64,000 nucleotides of DNA from Loktanella sp. (GCA_024686085.1 JAIBDT010000001.1:1-64000), one strand, 5' to 3'. Positions 34,762 to 45,457 are shown, numbered from the stretch's first letter. Numbers and translations are program-made. The notes: generated from the letters alone by a model not told the origin.

Positions 34762-35186
34762 CGGGGCCGGATGTCGTCTCAATTGCGCGGGGGTGGATTG
34801 GCACGCCCTATGTGCATCAAGCCTCAAAGCAGGGTGTCGGTACCGATTGTCTTGGCCTTGTGCGCGGCATTTGGCGCGAGATGCATGGCACAGAGCCTGA
34901 AGCGATCCCACGCTATACTGCCGATTGGTCAGAGCCGCAGGGCCAAGAGGTTTTGTGGGCTGCCGCTGACAGGCATATGCAAGCGGTGAACCGCACTGAA
35001 TTGATCGCAGGTGATGTGATCTTGTTTCGGATGCGCCGCACGGCTGTCGCCAAACATCTGGGCATTGTCGCCAGCACGGGCGAACAGCCCACATTCATTC
35101 ACGCCTACACAGGCCACGGCGTTGTCGAGAGCCCGCTATCAGAGCCTTGGCGCAAGCGTATCGTCGCTCAATTCGTATTTCGATAA
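34758..35186 (+). CDS. GTA g14, NlpC/P60 cell-wall peptidase
   Basis: 142 residues. The papain-like NlpC/P60 motifs are GTDCLGLVRGIWREMHG with the catalytic Cys and AKHLGIVASTGEQPTFIHAY with the catalytic His. In RcGTA this tail-tip enzyme cuts peptidoglycan cross-links during DNA entry. It overlaps g13 and is followed by g15 after 12 bp. Confidence 0.94.
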   Translation: MTGPDVVSIARGWIGTPYVHQASKQGVGTDCLGLVRGIWREMHGTEPEAIPRYTADWSEPQGQEVLWAAADRHMQAVNRTELIAGDVILFRMRRTAVAKHLGIVASTGEQPTFIHAYTGHGVVESPLSEPWRKRIVAQFVFR

Positions 35187-35198
35187 GGAATTAATCAC

Positions 35199-38100
35199 AT
35201 GGCAACTCTTGTTCTTTCAGCAGCGGGCATGGCTCTTGGCGGCTCTATTGGTGGCACGGTTCTTGGGCTATCAATGGCGACGATTGGCCGTGCAGCAGGT
35301 GCAACAGTTGGCCGTATGATTGACCAGCGTTTGCTGGGCGCTGGCAGTGAACCCGTCGAGACGGGCCGCGTGGACCGTTTCCGCTTGACGGGTGCGAGTG
35401 AAGGCGCGGCAGTCGCCAAGGTCTATGGTCGGATGCGCGTGGGTGGTCAGATTATTTGGGCCACCCGTTTCCAAGAACACCAGACGACCACTGGTGGTGG
35501 TGGCAAGGGGGCAGGGCCGCAGCCTACGACCGTTGAGTTTAGTTATTCAGTCAGTTTGGCGATCGCGCTGTGTGAGGGCGAGATCACGCATGTGGGGCGC
35601 ATTTGGGCCGATGGGGTCGAGATCGCGCCCACCGACCTAAACTTGCGCCTATATCGCGGCACACAGACCCAATCGCCTGATCCAAAAATCGTGGCGGTTG
35701 AAGGATCGCATAATGTACCTGCGTATCGTGGGACAGCCTATGTTGTCTTGGAGGATTTGGATCTTGCCCGATTTGGCAATCGCATCCCGCAGTTTACCTT
35801 TGAAGTCATGCATCCCGCCGAAAAGGATACGCCTGATGCTCGTGATGATATCGCCCGCAAGGTTAGGGGGGGCGCGCTTATCCCTGGTACTGGCGAGTAT
35901 TCTTTGGCCACGACGCCCGTGCATTTGTCGTCCGAATACGGAGAACAGGTCGCGATTAACGCGAATTCCCCCTCCGGTGTGACCGATTTTTCCGCGTCGA
36001 TGGATAGTCTTGAAGGCGAGATGCCAAATTGCGGCTCTGCTATGTTGGTTGTCTCTTGGTTTGGCAGCGATTTGCGGTGCGGTGATTGCGAGATAGCGCC
36101 CAAGGTTGAACAGGTCGAAGTGGATGGCGACGTCATGCCTTGGTCAGTGTCAGGCCAAGGCCGCGCTGGCGCGGGGATTGTACCGAAACTGGAGGATCGC
36201 CCCGTTTATGGTGGCACGCCTGCAGATGCGGCGGTGATCGAGGCCATCGCTGATATGCGCAGCCGTGGCGTTGATCCGGTATTTTACCCGTTCATCTTGA
36301 TGGAACAGATGCCTGACAACACACTGGTTGACCCATGGACGGCCAACACGGGTCAGCCAAAGTTACCTTGGCGTGGGCGTATTACCACGTCACTTGCGCC
36401 GGAGATTGCTGGCTCGCCCGATGGCACCGCCACAGCTGAGGCGCAGGTCGCGGCCTTTATGGGTACGGCGTCGCCAAGTGATTTTACGGTAGCTGACGGG
36501 TTGGTCGTGTATAGCGGTCCATCTGAATGGCGCTATCGTCGGTTTATTCTGCACTATGCGCATCTGTGTGTTGCGGCGGGCGGCGTGACTGCGTTTTGTA
36601 TCGGATCTGAAATGCGTGGGCTGACCCAAATTCGTGGGGAAGGCGGCAGTTTCCCTGCTGTCGATGCCTTGCGTACTTTGGCTGCCGAATGCCGTGCAAT
36701 CCTCGGGCCATATTGTAAAATCAGCTATGCGGCCGATTGGTCGGAATACCATGGCTATCAGCCTGTTGGCACGGCTGACAAACTGTTTCACCTTGATCCT
36801 CTCTGGGCGGACCCGAACATCGATTTCATCGGTATAGACAACTATATGCCGCTAAGCGATTGGCGGGATGGTACGGGTCACACCGACTTTGGCGCGGAGT
36901 CGATTTATAACCTAAACTATCTGCGCGGCAATATTGCCGGTGGCGAAGGTTATGACTGGTATTATCATTCTCCAGAGGCCCGCGATGCCCAAATTCGCAC
37001 ACCCATCACGGATGGTGATGGCGAACCTTGGGTGTGGCGGTATAAAGATATTGCGGGTTGGTGGGGCAATCAGCACCATAACCGCGTCAATGGGAACCGC
37101 GTCGCGCAGCCGACAGTGTGGGTGCCGCAAAGCAAGCCGATCTGGTTTACAGAACTGGGCTGTGCGGCGATTGACAAGGGCACAAACCAGCCCAATAAGT
37201 TTCTTGATCCAAAGTCGTCTGAATCAAAAATACCAAGGTATTCCAACGGTATGCGCGACGATTTTATGCAAATGCAGTATCTGCGAGCCACGTTTGACTA
37301 TTACAAGTGGGAAGTGAACAATCCACAGTCCGTTGAATATGAAGGTCGTATGATCGACATGACCCGCGCCCATGTTTGGGCATGGGATGCGCGACCATTT
37401 CCGTTTTTTCCCGCAACTAAGTCATTGTGGTCGGATGGCGACAATTATGCACGGGGGCATTGGTTGAACGGGCGGGCATCTGCGCGCACACTGGCCGATG
37501 TCGTCGCAGACATTTGCCAAAGATCAGCCGTGACGCGGTTTGACGTAAGTCGTCTTTACGGGCTGGTCCGCGGGTATTCGGTGGATGATATCACAACAGC
37601 GCGTGCTGCCATTCAGCCCCTGATGGTCACATTCGGGTTCGACGCGATTGAACGCAATGGTGTTCTGGTTTTTGAGAACCGCACTGGTCTGCCAGAGCAT
37701 GTTGTAACCGATGCAGAGTTAGCGCTAGACCCAAGTCGCGAGGCCCCGGTGACGCTTGTCCGCGCGCCGTCTGCGGAAGTAACGGGCCGCGTACAGCTAG
37801 GGTTCATCGACGCCGATGCCGATTACGAGGCCGGAGTCAGTGAGGCGGTGCAACCAGATGAGCGGTCTTACGGTGTTTCGCGCAGTGAGGTGCCGATTGC
37901 CTTGACGCGCGGCGAGGGCGCCCGCACGGTGTCGCGTTGGCTGCAAGAGGCGCGGTTGGCGACAGATGCGGCCATCTTTGCGCTGCCCCCATCGCAGAAC
38001 AAGATAACTGTAGCGGATGTGGTGTGGCTTGATACCCGCGACCATAAGGGGCTTTACCGGATTGACCGGATGGACGAGGCGGGTTTGCGTTTGGTTGAGG

Positions 38101-39119
38101 CAACCCGCGTTGACCCAGAGGTTTATCTGCCACAAAAACTGTATGAAGAAGGTGCCGTCTTGCAACCTTTTGTTGGCCCGACACCAGTGGAAATGCTGTT
38201 TCTTGATTTACCATTGCTGACTGGCGACGAGGTGCCACACGAGCCTTATATCGCGGCCTCGGCGCGTCCTTGGCCGGGATCAGTGGCGCTTTATAGTAGC
38301 CCCACAGATAGCAATTATATCTTGCAAGATATCCAGCGGTCACGTGCGACGATCGGGCAGTTGAAAACACCTTTGCTGCGTGGACCATGTAGCATCTGGG
38401 ATCGTCAAGCGGGTGTTGAGGTCAAACTCATCAGCGGTTCTATGTCGTCGGTCGAAGACCTTGCGCTTTTCGCAGGTGCAAATACGATCGCGGTGGGTGA
38501 TGGGACGCCCGATAACTGGGAAATCATCCAATTCGCGCAGGCCGCCCCAACAGGGACGCGCCAGTTCGAGATCAGCCAGCTATTACGCGGTCAGGCAGGG
38601 ACGGGTGCGCAAATTCAAGACGTCTGGCCTGCGGGGTCATTCGTTGTCGTGATGGACGGGCGGCCAGAGCAAATCACAATTCCGTCCGCATCCCGTGGAT
38701 TGGAGCGGAATTATCGTTATGGTCCTGCCAAACAGCCCGTGACGGCGGCAAGCTATAAACATGTGATCCACGCATTTAAGGGAAATGGTTACCGTCCGTA
38801 TCCTGTGACGCATTTGCGTGAAAAGCTGACGGGCGCAAACCACGCTTTTGAATGGATCAGAGCCACGCGGATCGATGGTGATTTCTGGAATGCAGGAGAT
38901 GTTCCGCTGGGGGAAGATTTCGAGCAGTATCAGGTCACGATCACGCAAGGCGGGCAGATCAAGCGGCAAGATGTCGTCACCTCGGCGAATTTTAGCTATC
39001 CCGCAAATGTGCAACAAAGCGAGCTACAGGTAGGAGATTACCAGATTTCGGTGGCGCAAATTTCGGTGCGTTACGGCGCTGGGCCCAGCATGTCGATTAT
39101 CTTGCAAAGCCTTGTTTAA
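35199..39119 (+). CDS. GTA g15, megatron (tail fibre, glycoside hydrolase-like)
   Basis: 1306 residues, the largest GTA gene. The N-terminus has a Gly-rich hydrophobic segment (AAGMALGGSIGGTVLGLSMATIG). The next part resembles a phage tail hub. Residues about 430-730 form a GH-like TIM barrel (GTA_TIM; YRRFILHYAHLCVAAGGVTAFCIGSEMRGLTQIRG, YAADWSEYHGY, WFTELGCAAIDKGTNQPNKFLDPKSSESK). The C-terminal part is Phage-tail_3-like and fibre-like. It is thought to bind host surface and pierce the envelope. It is intact, with no frameshift. Confidence 0.94.
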   Translation: MATLVLSAAGMALGGSIGGTVLGLSMATIGRAAGATVGRMIDQRLLGAGSEPVETGRVDRFRLTGASEGAAVAKVYGRMRVGGQIIWATRFQEHQTTTGGGGKGAGPQPTTVEFSYSVSLAIALCEGEITHVGRIWADGVEIAPTDLNLRLYRGTQTQSPDPKIVAVEGSHNVPAYRGTAYVVLEDLDLARFGNRIPQFTFEVMHPAEKDTPDARDDIARKVRGGALIPGTGEYSLATTPVHLSSEYGEQVAINANSPSGVTDFSASMDSLEGEMPNCGSAMLVVSWFGSDLRCGDCEIAPKVEQVEVDGDVMPWSVSGQGRAGAGIVPKLEDRPVYGGTPADAAVIEAIADMRSRGVDPVFYPFILMEQMPDNTLVDPWTANTGQPKLPWRGRITTSLAPEIAGSPDGTATAEAQVAAFMGTASPSDFTVADGLVVYSGPSEWRYRRFILHYAHLCVAAGGVTAFCIGSEMRGLTQIRGEGGSFPAVDALRTLAAECRAILGPYCKISYAADWSEYHGYQPVGTADKLFHLDPLWADPNIDFIGIDNYMPLSDWRDGTGHTDFGAESIYNLNYLRGNIAGGEGYDWYYHSPEARDAQIRTPITDGDGEPWVWRYKDIAGWWGNQHHNRVNGNRVAQPTVWVPQSKPIWFTELGCAAIDKGTNQPNKFLDPKSSESKIPRYSNGMRDDFMQMQYLRATFDYYKWEVNNPQSVEYEGRMIDMTRAHVWAWDARPFPFFPATKSLWSDGDNYARGHWLNGRASARTLADVVADICQRSAVTRFDVSRLYGLVRGYSVDDITTARAAIQPLMVTFGFDAIERNGVLVFENRTGLPEHVVTDAELALDPSREAPVTLVRAPSAEVTGRVQLGFIDADADYEAGVSEAVQPDERSYGVSRSEVPIALTRGEGARTVSRWLQEARLATDAAIFALPPSQNKITVADVVWLDTRDHKGLYRIDRMDEAGLRLVEATRVDPEVYLPQKLYEEGAVLQPFVGPTPVEMLFLDLPLLTGDEVPHEPYIAASARPWPGSVALYSSPTDSNYILQDIQRSRATIGQLKTPLLRGPCSIWDRQAGVEVKLISGSMSSVEDLALFAGANTIAVGDGTPDNWEIIQFAQAAPTGTRQFEISQLLRGQAGTGAQIQDVWPAGSFVVVMDGRPEQITIPSASRGLERNYRYGPAKQPVTAASYKHVIHAFKGNGYRPYPVTHLREKLTGANHAFEWIRATRIDGDFWNAGDVPLGEDFEQYQVTITQGGQIKRQDVVTSANFSYPANVQQSELQVGDYQISVAQISVRYGAGPSMSIILQSLV

Positions 39120-39490
39120 TGCGCGCAATCCACTTGTCCGACTTGAACCTGGCTGCGCGCACTTTGATGGTGGCGCACAGCTGTGAACGGCTTAAGTTTT
39201 TGTTTTCGTTGATTTAAAATGCAAATGCTGCCGACAAGTATCGCAAGCACACGGGATTGGCGCATCCACAATTCGGCAACGGGTCCTTAGGCGCTGCCTG
39301 TCAGAACTACCCGAAGGCCCCGATGCCAGATCGGTGTCAGCCGCAATATTTGGACTGTCTCAGGGTCGTCATTGAAGGGCTGCTAACCAGCGAGACAGAT
39401 GATGTTTTGTGAAACAGTCCATCACAGCTTTGTTCTTGGTTTCTACATACGAATTGCGTTAGGACTGAAGGGTTATTGAAAGGACCCAAG
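39120..39490. other. 371-bp intergenic region between GTA g15 and cysE
   Basis: I see no gene, repeat or hairpin of note. The minus-strand ORF 39337..39558 has no recognisable features. The cysE promoter must lie in the right part. Confidence 0.5.
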
Positions 39491-40297
39491 ATGTCTGTCT
39501 CTCCATCGCTATTGGCGCAAGTTGATCCTGTTTGGCACCGCATTCGGCAAGAAGCCAAAGACGCTGTTGCTGCTGAACCTCTTATGGGAGGCCTGATTCA
39601 TAGCGGCATTTTACATCACGAAACACTTGAAACCGCCTTGGCGCAGCGTATCGCGATGAAGCTTGCCTCGGCCGAGATGTCCGAGCAGATTTTGCGCGAG
39701 CTTGCTGACGAGGCGATGCAAGCTGATCCAGACCTATCTGGCGCGGCGCGTGCTGACCTTGTGGCCATTCTAGATCGCGATCCTGCGTGTGATCGTCTTT
39801 TACAGCCGCTTTTGTTCTTCAAGGGGTTTCAGGCTATTCAGGCTTACCGTCTAGCGCATTGGTTATGGCGTACTGGGCGTAAGGATTTGGCATATTTCGT
39901 TCAAATGCGCACAAGCGAAATCTTTGGCGTTGATATCCATCCTGCCGCACGGATCGGGCGCGGGATCATGGTTGATCACGCCCATTCGATTGTGATTGGT
40001 GAAACGGCGGTCGTTGGTGACAATGTGTCGATGCTGCATTCCGTGACTTTGGGCGGAACTGGTAAAGACCACGATGACCGCCATCCAAAGATTGAAAACG
40101 GTGTTTTGATCGGGGCAGGAGCCAAAGTCTTGGGCAATATTACTGTTGGTCATTGCAGCCGCATCGCTGCGGGGTCTGTTGTGCTACAGGCTGTCCCGCC
40201 GATGAAGACGGTTGCGGGTGTGCCTGCGCGGATCGTGGGCGAGGCCGGCTGCGCGCATCCAAGTATCTCGATGGACCAGATCCTGCACGAGAAGTAA
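39491..40297 (+). CDS. cysE: Serine O-acetyltransferase CysE
   Basis: 268 residues from ATG 39491 (GAAAGGACCC upstream). An N-terminal helical SATase domain (DPVWHRIRQEAKDAVAAEPLMGGLIHSGILHHETLETALAQRIA) and a C-terminal left-handed beta-helix of hexapeptide repeats (DIHPAARIGRGIMVDHAHSIVIGETAVVGDNV, catalytic DH pair present). It makes O-acetylserine for cysteine synthesis. cysE next to the GTA cluster is a conserved arrangement in Rhodobacterales. Confidence 0.96.
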   Translation: MSVSPSLLAQVDPVWHRIRQEAKDAVAAEPLMGGLIHSGILHHETLETALAQRIAMKLASAEMSEQILRELADEAMQADPDLSGAARADLVAILDRDPACDRLLQPLLFFKGFQAIQAYRLAHWLWRTGRKDLAYFVQMRTSEIFGVDIHPAARIGRGIMVDHAHSIVIGETAVVGDNVSMLHSVTLGGTGKDHDDRHPKIENGVLIGAGAKVLGNITVGHCSRIAAGSVVLQAVPPMKTVAGVPARIVGEAGCAHPSISMDQILHEK

Positions 40298-40314
40298 GTA
40301 TCTATTTTTAAATG

Positions 40315-40345
40315 AAAAAGGCCGGGCGATTTGCCCGGCCTTTTT
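40315..40345. terminator. Bidirectional terminator between cysE and pdhC
   Basis: 13-bp perfect stem AAAAAGGCCGGGC / GCCCGGCCTTTTT with a 5-base loop and A/T runs on both sides; it serves both convergent genes. Confidence 0.92.
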
Positions 40346-40363
40346 GTTTTCCATCGCTCGCGA

Positions 40364-41638
40364 TTAAGCGAGCATTGTCATCGGGTTCTCAAGGTTGTCC
40401 TTGATTGCGTTCAGCAGATTGGCACCCAACGCCCCATCAATCACGCGGTGATCGACGGACAATGTAGTCGACATCACGATGCCAACGGTCAATTCGCCAT
40501 CAGCGCCAACAATTGGCTTTTTCACACCAGCACCGACGGCCAAGATGGCCGAATGGGGTGGGTTGATGATCGCATCAAAGTTGTCGATGCCGAACATCCC
40601 GAGGTTGGAAATCGCGAAACTTCCGCCTTGGTATTCATGCGGCGCAAGCTTGCGGTCGCGGGCGCGTGTGGCGAGATCTTTCATCTCGGAAGACATCGCA
40701 GATAGCGACTTCATCTCGCTGTCGCGCAAGACTGGTGTAAACAAGCCACCTTCAATCGCCACGGCAACGGCCACGTCGGATTTGGTGAACTTCAACGTGC
40801 GGTCACCTGCCCAAACGGCGTTGGCTTCTGGCACTTGCTGAAGGGCAAGCGCACAGGCTTTGATGATGAAATCGTTGACCGACAGCTTAACGCCACGGCC
40901 TTCGAGTTGCTTGTTCAACTGGCTACGAAACTTCATCAGCGCATCAAGGTTGATGTCTCGGCGCAGATAGAAGTGCGGCACGGACTGCTTTGCTTCTGTC
41001 AGACGAGAAGCAATGATCTTGCGCATCCCGTCGAGTTTGACCTCTTCGAACGGACGACCTTCATACATCTTGATCACAGCATCAGACGACGGACCAGAGG
41101 CCAACGCAGCCGCTGGTGCCGCAGCAGCAGCCTTTGGCGCAGCAGTTGCGTTCTCAACGTCCGCTTTCACAATACGGCCATGCGGGCCAGAGCCTGCAAT
41201 CGTGGAGAGGTCCAGACCCTTATCGGCCGCAATGCGCCGCGCCAACGGCGTTGCGAAAATGCGATTTCCGTCTTTGGCAGCAGGGGCCGCTGGGGCAGGG
41301 GATACCGCCGCCGCTGGGGCCGCCGCTTCTGCCTTTGGTGCAGCAGCCGCCGCAGCAGGTGCCGCAGACACGGACCCAATGTCAGATGCGCTTTCGCCAT
41401 CCTCCAACAACACGGCGATGACGGCGTTGACTTTCACGCCTTCAGTACCTTCCGCGATGACGATCTTGCCGATGACGCCTTCGTCAACGGCCTCGAACTC
41501 CATCGTGGCTTTGTCGGTCTCGATTTCGGCCAGAATGTCACCAGAGGAGACATTGTCGCCCTCTTTCACGTGCCATTTCGCCAATGTGCCTTCTTCCATC
41601 GTTGGCGACAGGGCGGGCATCAGAATTTCTGTAGGCAT
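40364..41638 (-). CDS. pdhC: Pyruvate dehydrogenase E2, dihydrolipoamide acetyltransferase
   Basis: 424 residues. A lipoyl domain (residues 1-80; the lipoylated Lys is in [17 protein letters not shown]), an Ala/Pro-rich linker, a peripheral subunit-binding domain ([34 protein letters not shown]) and the catalytic domain ([16 protein letters not shown] ... [20 protein letters not shown], with the active-site DHRxxDG). It forms the core of the PDH complex. It is the last gene of pdhA-pdhB-pdhC, 12 bp after pdhB. Confidence 0.97.
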   Translation of the reverse strand: MPTEILMPALSPTMEEGTLAKWHVKEGDNVSSGDILAEIETDKATMEFEAVDEGVIGKIVIAEGTEGVKVNAVIAVLLEDGESASDIGSVSAAPAAAAAAPKAEAAAPAAAVSPAPAAPAAKDGNRIFATPLARRIAADKGLDLSTIAGSGPHGRIVKADVENATAAPKAAAAAPAAALASGPSSDAVIKMYEGRPFEEVKLDGMRKIIASRLTEAKQSVPHFYLRRDINLDALMKFRSQLNKQLEGRGVKLSVNDFIIKACALALQQVPEANAVWAGDRTLKFTKSDVAVAVAIEGGLFTPVLRDSEMKSLSAMSSEMKDLATRARDRKLAPHEYQGGSFAISNLGMFGIDNFDAIINPPHSAILAVGAGVKKPIVGADGELTVGIVMSTTLSVDHRVIDGALGANLLNAIKDNLENPMTMLA

Positions 41639-41650
41639 GCTCTTATCTCC

Positions 41651-43015
41651 TTAACGGTAAGTTACTTTTTTGCAGGCTTCGACAACTTCGTCAGCGGTCA
41701 AAAGCGCGTGCTTTTCAAGGTTTGCGGCATATGGCATTGGCACGTCTTTGCCTGTGCAAGTGATGACAGGAGCGTCGAGGTAATCGAACGCCTCTTGCAT
41801 GATCACGCCGCTGATGTAGCCACCGACAGAACCTTGTGGCCAGCCTTCTTCGACGGTCACACAGCGGTTCGTTTTGCGCACGGATGCAAGGATGGTTTCA
41901 GTGTCCATTGGACGCAAGGAGCGCAGGTTGATGACCTCGGCAGAGATACCGTCCTCGGCCAACTTGTCGGCTGCGGCAAGTGCGTACGTCATGCCGATAC
42001 CAAAGGTGACGATGGTGACATCTGACCCTTCACGCTCGATCTTGGCCTTACCGAATGGAATTGTGAAATCCTCAACGTCGGGCACTTCGAAAGTTTTGCC
42101 ATACATGATTTCATTTTCAAGGAAGATCACAGGGTTATTGTCGCGGATCGCGGTCTTCATCAGACCTTTTGCGTCGGCGGCAGAGTAAGGCATTACAACC
42201 TTAAGACCCGGGATTTGCATAAACCATGCGGCGAAATCCTGCGAGTGCTGAGCGCCAACGCGGGCCGCAGCACCGTTTGGACCACGGAAAACGATAGGGG
42301 CACCCATTTGTCCGCCAGACATATAAAGTGTCTTGGCCGCAGAGTTGATGATGTGATCCATCGCTTGCAGGGCAAAGTTGAATGTCATGAATTCGACAAT
42401 CGGGCGCAGACCAGCCATCGCAGAACCAACTGCGATACCCGCAAAGCCAAGTTCGGTGATCGGTGTGTCAACGACACGCTTGGCCCCAAATTCGTCAAGC
42501 ATCCCTTGGGAAATCTTGTACGCACCTTGGTATTCGCCAACTTCTTCACCCATCAGGTAAACAGTCTCGTCGGCGCGCATTTCCTCTGACATGCCTTCGC
42601 GCAGTGCTTCACGCACTGTCATCTGCTTCATCTTCGTGCCTTCGGGCCAATCGGGGCTTTGAGGGACGGACACGGCAACAGGGGCAGCGGAAGAAGCGGC
42701 AGGTGCAGCAGCAGGCGCAGCAGTTGCAGTTTCAGCAGGGGCCGACGACGCAACAGCCGCAGAGGCGTCTTCGCCATCTTCCAGCAACACGGCGATTGCC
42801 ACGTTCACTTTGACGCCTTCGGTTCCTTCAGCGATCAGAATTTTGCCGATTACGCCTTCGTCAACGGCCTCAAATTCCATCGTTGCTTTGTCGGTTTCGA
42901 TTTCGGCCAGAATGTCACCGCTTGAGACGGTATCACCTTCTTTGACCAACCATTTTGCCAGCGTGCCTTCTTCCATTGTAGGGGAAAGGGCGGGCATTAG
43001 AATTTCAATAGCCAT
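41651..43015 (-). CDS. pdhB: Pyruvate dehydrogenase E1 beta with N-terminal lipoyl domain
   Basis: 454 residues from ATG 43015. Residues 1-78 are a lipoyl domain almost identical to that of E2 ([22 protein letters not shown] ... [27 protein letters not shown]), then an Ala/Pro linker, then the E1-beta transketolase-like domain ([40 protein letters not shown]). The extra lipoyl domain on E1-beta is characteristic of alphaproteobacteria. The track's longer ORF adds 14 residues that overlap pdhA. Confidence 0.97.
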   Translation of the reverse strand: MAIEILMPALSPTMEEGTLAKWLVKEGDTVSSGDILAEIETDKATMEFEAVDEGVIGKILIAEGTEGVKVNVAIAVLLEDGEDASAAVASSAPAETATAAPAAAPAASSAAPVAVSVPQSPDWPEGTKMKQMTVREALREGMSEEMRADETVYLMGEEVGEYQGAYKISQGMLDEFGAKRVVDTPITELGFAGIAVGSAMAGLRPIVEFMTFNFALQAMDHIINSAAKTLYMSGGQMGAPIVFRGPNGAAARVGAQHSQDFAAWFMQIPGLKVVMPYSAADAKGLMKTAIRDNNPVIFLENEIMYGKTFEVPDVEDFTIPFGKAKIEREGSDVTIVTFGIGMTYALAAADKLAEDGISAEVINLRSLRPMDTETILASVRKTNRCVTVEEGWPQGSVGGYISGVIMQEAFDYLDAPVITCTGKDVPMPYAANLEKHALLTADEVVEACKKVTYR

Positions 43016-43029
43016 GTTTCGTAATCCCC

Positions 43030-44025
43030 TTACGCGTCTGTGTAGATGTCTGTCCAAAGCTCTGACAAATCAGGCTCTGGGCTGGTTTTTGCAAACTCGG
43101 CGCTCTCGTTTACAATCGCTTTGATCTCTTTGTCGATCGCCTTGAGATCATCCTCGGACGCGTATTTGCCTGTCAAAAGCATGTCGCGGACTTGCTCGAT
43201 TGGATCGCGCTCGTCTTTCATCTTTTGGACTTCTTCGCGTGTGCGGTATTTCGCAGGGTCAGACATAGAGTGGCCGCGATAACGGTATGTTTTCACTTCC
43301 AATATGTAAGGACCTTCGCCAGAGCGGCAATGCGCCACGGCGCGCTCGCCTGCCGCTTTGACGGCGAGAACATCCATGCCGTCCACTTCTTCGCCTGGAA
43401 TGCCGTAGGCTGCACCGCGTTCCCAAAGGGATGGTGACTTTGTTGAGCGCTTAACACTCATACCCATGGCGTATTGGTTATTTTCGATGACGAAAACGAC
43501 TGGCAAGTCCCAAAGTTCCGCCATGTTATAGGCCTCGTAAACTTGGCCTTGGTTCGCAGCGCCATCGCCGAAGTACGCAAACGTCACACGTTTATTGTCG
43601 AGGTACTTGTCAGCAAACGCCAATCCAGCCCCAAGAGGGACCTGAGCGGCAACAATACCGTGGCCGCCGTAGAAGTGCTTTTCCTTGGAGAACATGTGCA
43701 TCGAGCCGCCTTTGCCGCGCGAATAACCGCCTTCGCGGCCTGTCAGCTCGGCCATGACGCCCTTTGGATCCATGCCGCAGGCCAACATATGGCCGTGGTC
43801 GCGGTAGGATGTGACGCGCTTGTCGCCTTCCTCTGCGGCGGCTTCTAAGCCGACAACAACAGCTTCTTGTCCGATGTAGAGGTGGCAAAAGCCGCCAATC
43901 AGACCCATGCCGTACAACTGACCCGCTTTTTCTTCAAAGCGCCGTATCAACAGCATTTCACGGTAATGTCCCATTAGCTCTTCGGCTGAGACGTTCGGCT
44001 TGGCATCTGCCTTTTTGGCTGACAT
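43030..44025 (-). CDS. pdhA: Pyruvate dehydrogenase E1 alpha
   Basis: 331 residues from ATG 44025 (GGAGG upstream). Thiamine-pyrophosphate motif [31 protein letters not shown] (GDG...NN form), the phosphorylation-loop region [20 protein letters not shown], and [29 protein letters not shown]. It decarboxylates pyruvate and passes acetyl to the lipoyl domains. First of the pdhABC genes, 14 bp before pdhB. Confidence 0.97.
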   Translation of the reverse strand: MSAKKADAKPNVSAEELMGHYREMLLIRRFEEKAGQLYGMGLIGGFCHLYIGQEAVVVGLEAAAEEGDKRVTSYRDHGHMLACGMDPKGVMAELTGREGGYSRGKGGSMHMFSKEKHFYGGHGIVAAQVPLGAGLAFADKYLDNKRVTFAYFGDGAANQGQVYEAYNMAELWDLPVVFVIENNQYAMGMSVKRSTKSPSLWERGAAYGIPGEEVDGMDVLAVKAAGERAVAHCRSGEGPYILEVKTYRYRGHSMSDPAKYRTREEVQKMKDERDPIEQVRDMLLTGKYASEDDLKAIDKEIKAIVNESAEFAKTSPEPDLSELWTDIYTDA

Positions 44026-44148
44026 GCATTTCCTCCATCGCGAAAACAAAATTAGTTTAGCATTAAACTATCTTTATCCGATCAGTTCAGGAATTGCGAG
44101 GGGCAATCTTACGCTTCGTCAACGTAGGCGTGCATACCTGGTTTTCGC

Positions 44149-44448
44149 TTAGCGAATAACGATCTCGTCGGTCCGGATAAGGCCCAAGACGTCGCGGGCC
44201 TGTTCGTCGAGCAGATCAAGGTCAAGGTAATTGTCCGACAGGCGGCGCGTCAGATTTTCCATCCGAGCCACATCGATTTCGACAAGCCGTAGTTCTTCTT
44301 GCAAGGCACGATGCTCGGCCAGAACTTCGCTACGACGGAAAACGCCATAATCACCCTGCACGGCAGCAAAGGTGAAATAGAGGCCCAACATCAGGGCACC
44401 CATAAAATATAGCAAAGTGCCCATCGCGGGACGGCTGCGTCGGTTCAT
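44149..44448 (-). CDS. Septum formation initiator FtsB/DivIC
   Basis: 99 residues: a short basic N-terminus, one membrane helix (MGTLLYFMGALMLGLYFTFAAVQG, about 9-31) and a periplasmic coiled coil (RSEVLAEHRALQEELRLVEIDVARMENLTRRLSDNYLDLDLLDEQARDVLG). This is the DivIC/FtsB family (PF04977), a divisome component working with FtsL and FtsQ. It sits between fba and pdhA, a frequent alphaproteobacterial position. Confidence 0.88.
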   Translation of the reverse strand: MNRRSRPAMGTLLYFMGALMLGLYFTFAAVQGDYGVFRRSEVLAEHRALQEELRLVEIDVARMENLTRRLSDNYLDLDLLDEQARDVLGLIRTDEIVIR

Positions 44449-44560
44449 CGTTCTGCCTCACTATCTTCTCTACCGGAAGACTGAGATCAGAATCGCATAT
44501 TTGATTCGCAAAGGGAATCCCCTTTCTGCCTTGCAAAGCAGAAAGGTGCCGAAATCCTCT

Positions 44561-45451
44561 TTAACTAACTGAGGCAGCGTAGATGTCGTCAATCGTTGCC
44601 GCGATTGTTGCGTTAAAGTCCGCATCGCCTTGTTGGGCTGACAGGCCTTCGGTCAATGCACGTGAGAAGCTTGCGATTACACCCGCGTTCTTGGCAAGAC
44701 GCGCATTCGCTTCGTCGCGTGAATAGCCGCCAGACAGGGCTACGACCCGTACCACGCGCTTGTGGTTGACCAATTTGGCATAGATATTTGGCTGTTCTGG
44801 AAGCGTCAGTTTCAACATGACAAAAGCATCATCGGGCAGGGCGTCAAGGTGACGCTGAAGCGCGGCAAGCAGCATTTCCTCGGCTTCGGCTTTGTCCGTA
44901 ATTGAAATTGTGATCTCGGGCTCGATAATCGGCACCAGACCCGCTGCGATAATCTGTTTGGCGATCTCAAACTGCTGGGCAACGATGGCCTCAATACCAT
45001 CGGGATTTGCAGCGCTTACCACAGAGCGCATTTTTGTTCCAAACATTCCAGCCGAGACTGCGCGGGCCAGCAAGGTATCCAAGCCGTCGATTGGTTTCAT
45101 CAGTTGCACGCCGTCGTGCTGGTCCATCAAGCCCTTGTCGACTTTCAAAAACGGCACAACGCCTTGATCTTCCCAAAGGCTTTGTGCTGCGGGCTTACCG
45201 CCGATTTGACGGTCCATTGTCATTTCAAACAAGATCGCGCCGACAACTTTGTCACCTGTAAATGCAGGGGCATTGACGATGCGACTGCGCATCTGGTGCA
45301 TCAAGGTGAACATCTCGTCATCGTTGGCATAGGCATCTTCCGAGATGCCATAAAGACCAAGCGCCTTTGGCGTGGAGCCGCCCGATTGATCAAGAGCTGC
45401 GATGAAACCCTTACCAGATTGCACTTGCTCGAACTGCGCTTGATTGACCAT
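44561..45451 (-). CDS. Class I fructose-bisphosphate aldolase
   Basis: 296 residues of the class I aldolase family (PF00274): GKGFIAALDQSGGSTPKALGLYGI, the region FLKVDKGLMDQHDGVQLMKPIDGLD, IIEPEI and a Schiff-base Lys region ending VVRVVALSGGYSRDEANARL. It interconverts fructose-1,6-bisphosphate with DHAP and glyceraldehyde-3-phosphate in the cytoplasm. It follows pgk after 87 bp. Its ribosome-binding site is buried in a 13-bp hairpin (see the separate entry). Confidence 0.93.
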   Translation of the reverse strand: MVNQAQFEQVQSGKGFIAALDQSGGSTPKALGLYGISEDAYANDDEMFTLMHQMRSRIVNAPAFTGDKVVGAILFEMTMDRQIGGKPAAQSLWEDQGVVPFLKVDKGLMDQHDGVQLMKPIDGLDTLLARAVSAGMFGTKMRSVVSAANPDGIEAIVAQQFEIAKQIIAAGLVPIIEPEITISITDKAEAEEMLLAALQRHLDALPDDAFVMLKLTLPEQPNIYAKLVNHKRVVRVVALSGGYSRDEANARLAKNAGVIASFSRALTEGLSAQQGDADFNATIAATIDDIYAASVS

Positions 45452-45457
45452 CTGAAA

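Larger units (their letters stand above)
25206..39119 (+). mobile_element. RcGTA-like gene transfer agent structural cluster (about 14 kb)
   Basis: Eighteen genes in the same order as the Rhodobacter capsulatus GTA (g1 to g15, including g3.5 and g10.1), all on the plus strand, several with 1-4 bp overlaps. GTAs are domesticated HK97-like tailed phage particles that package random host DNA. There is no integrase, replication or lysis gene inside, and cysE follows, as is usual in Rhodobacterales. All genes read through except g2, which has a premature stop. Confidence 0.95.

Noticed and set aside
39337-39558. 73-residue minus-strand ORF in the gap before cysE
   Set aside because: It overlaps the cysE start, has no ribosome-binding site and no recognisable feature.
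40835-42025. 396-residue plus-strand ORF opposite pdhC/pdhB
   Set aside because: It is antisense to two well-identified pdh genes and has low-complexity Arg/Cys-rich sequence.
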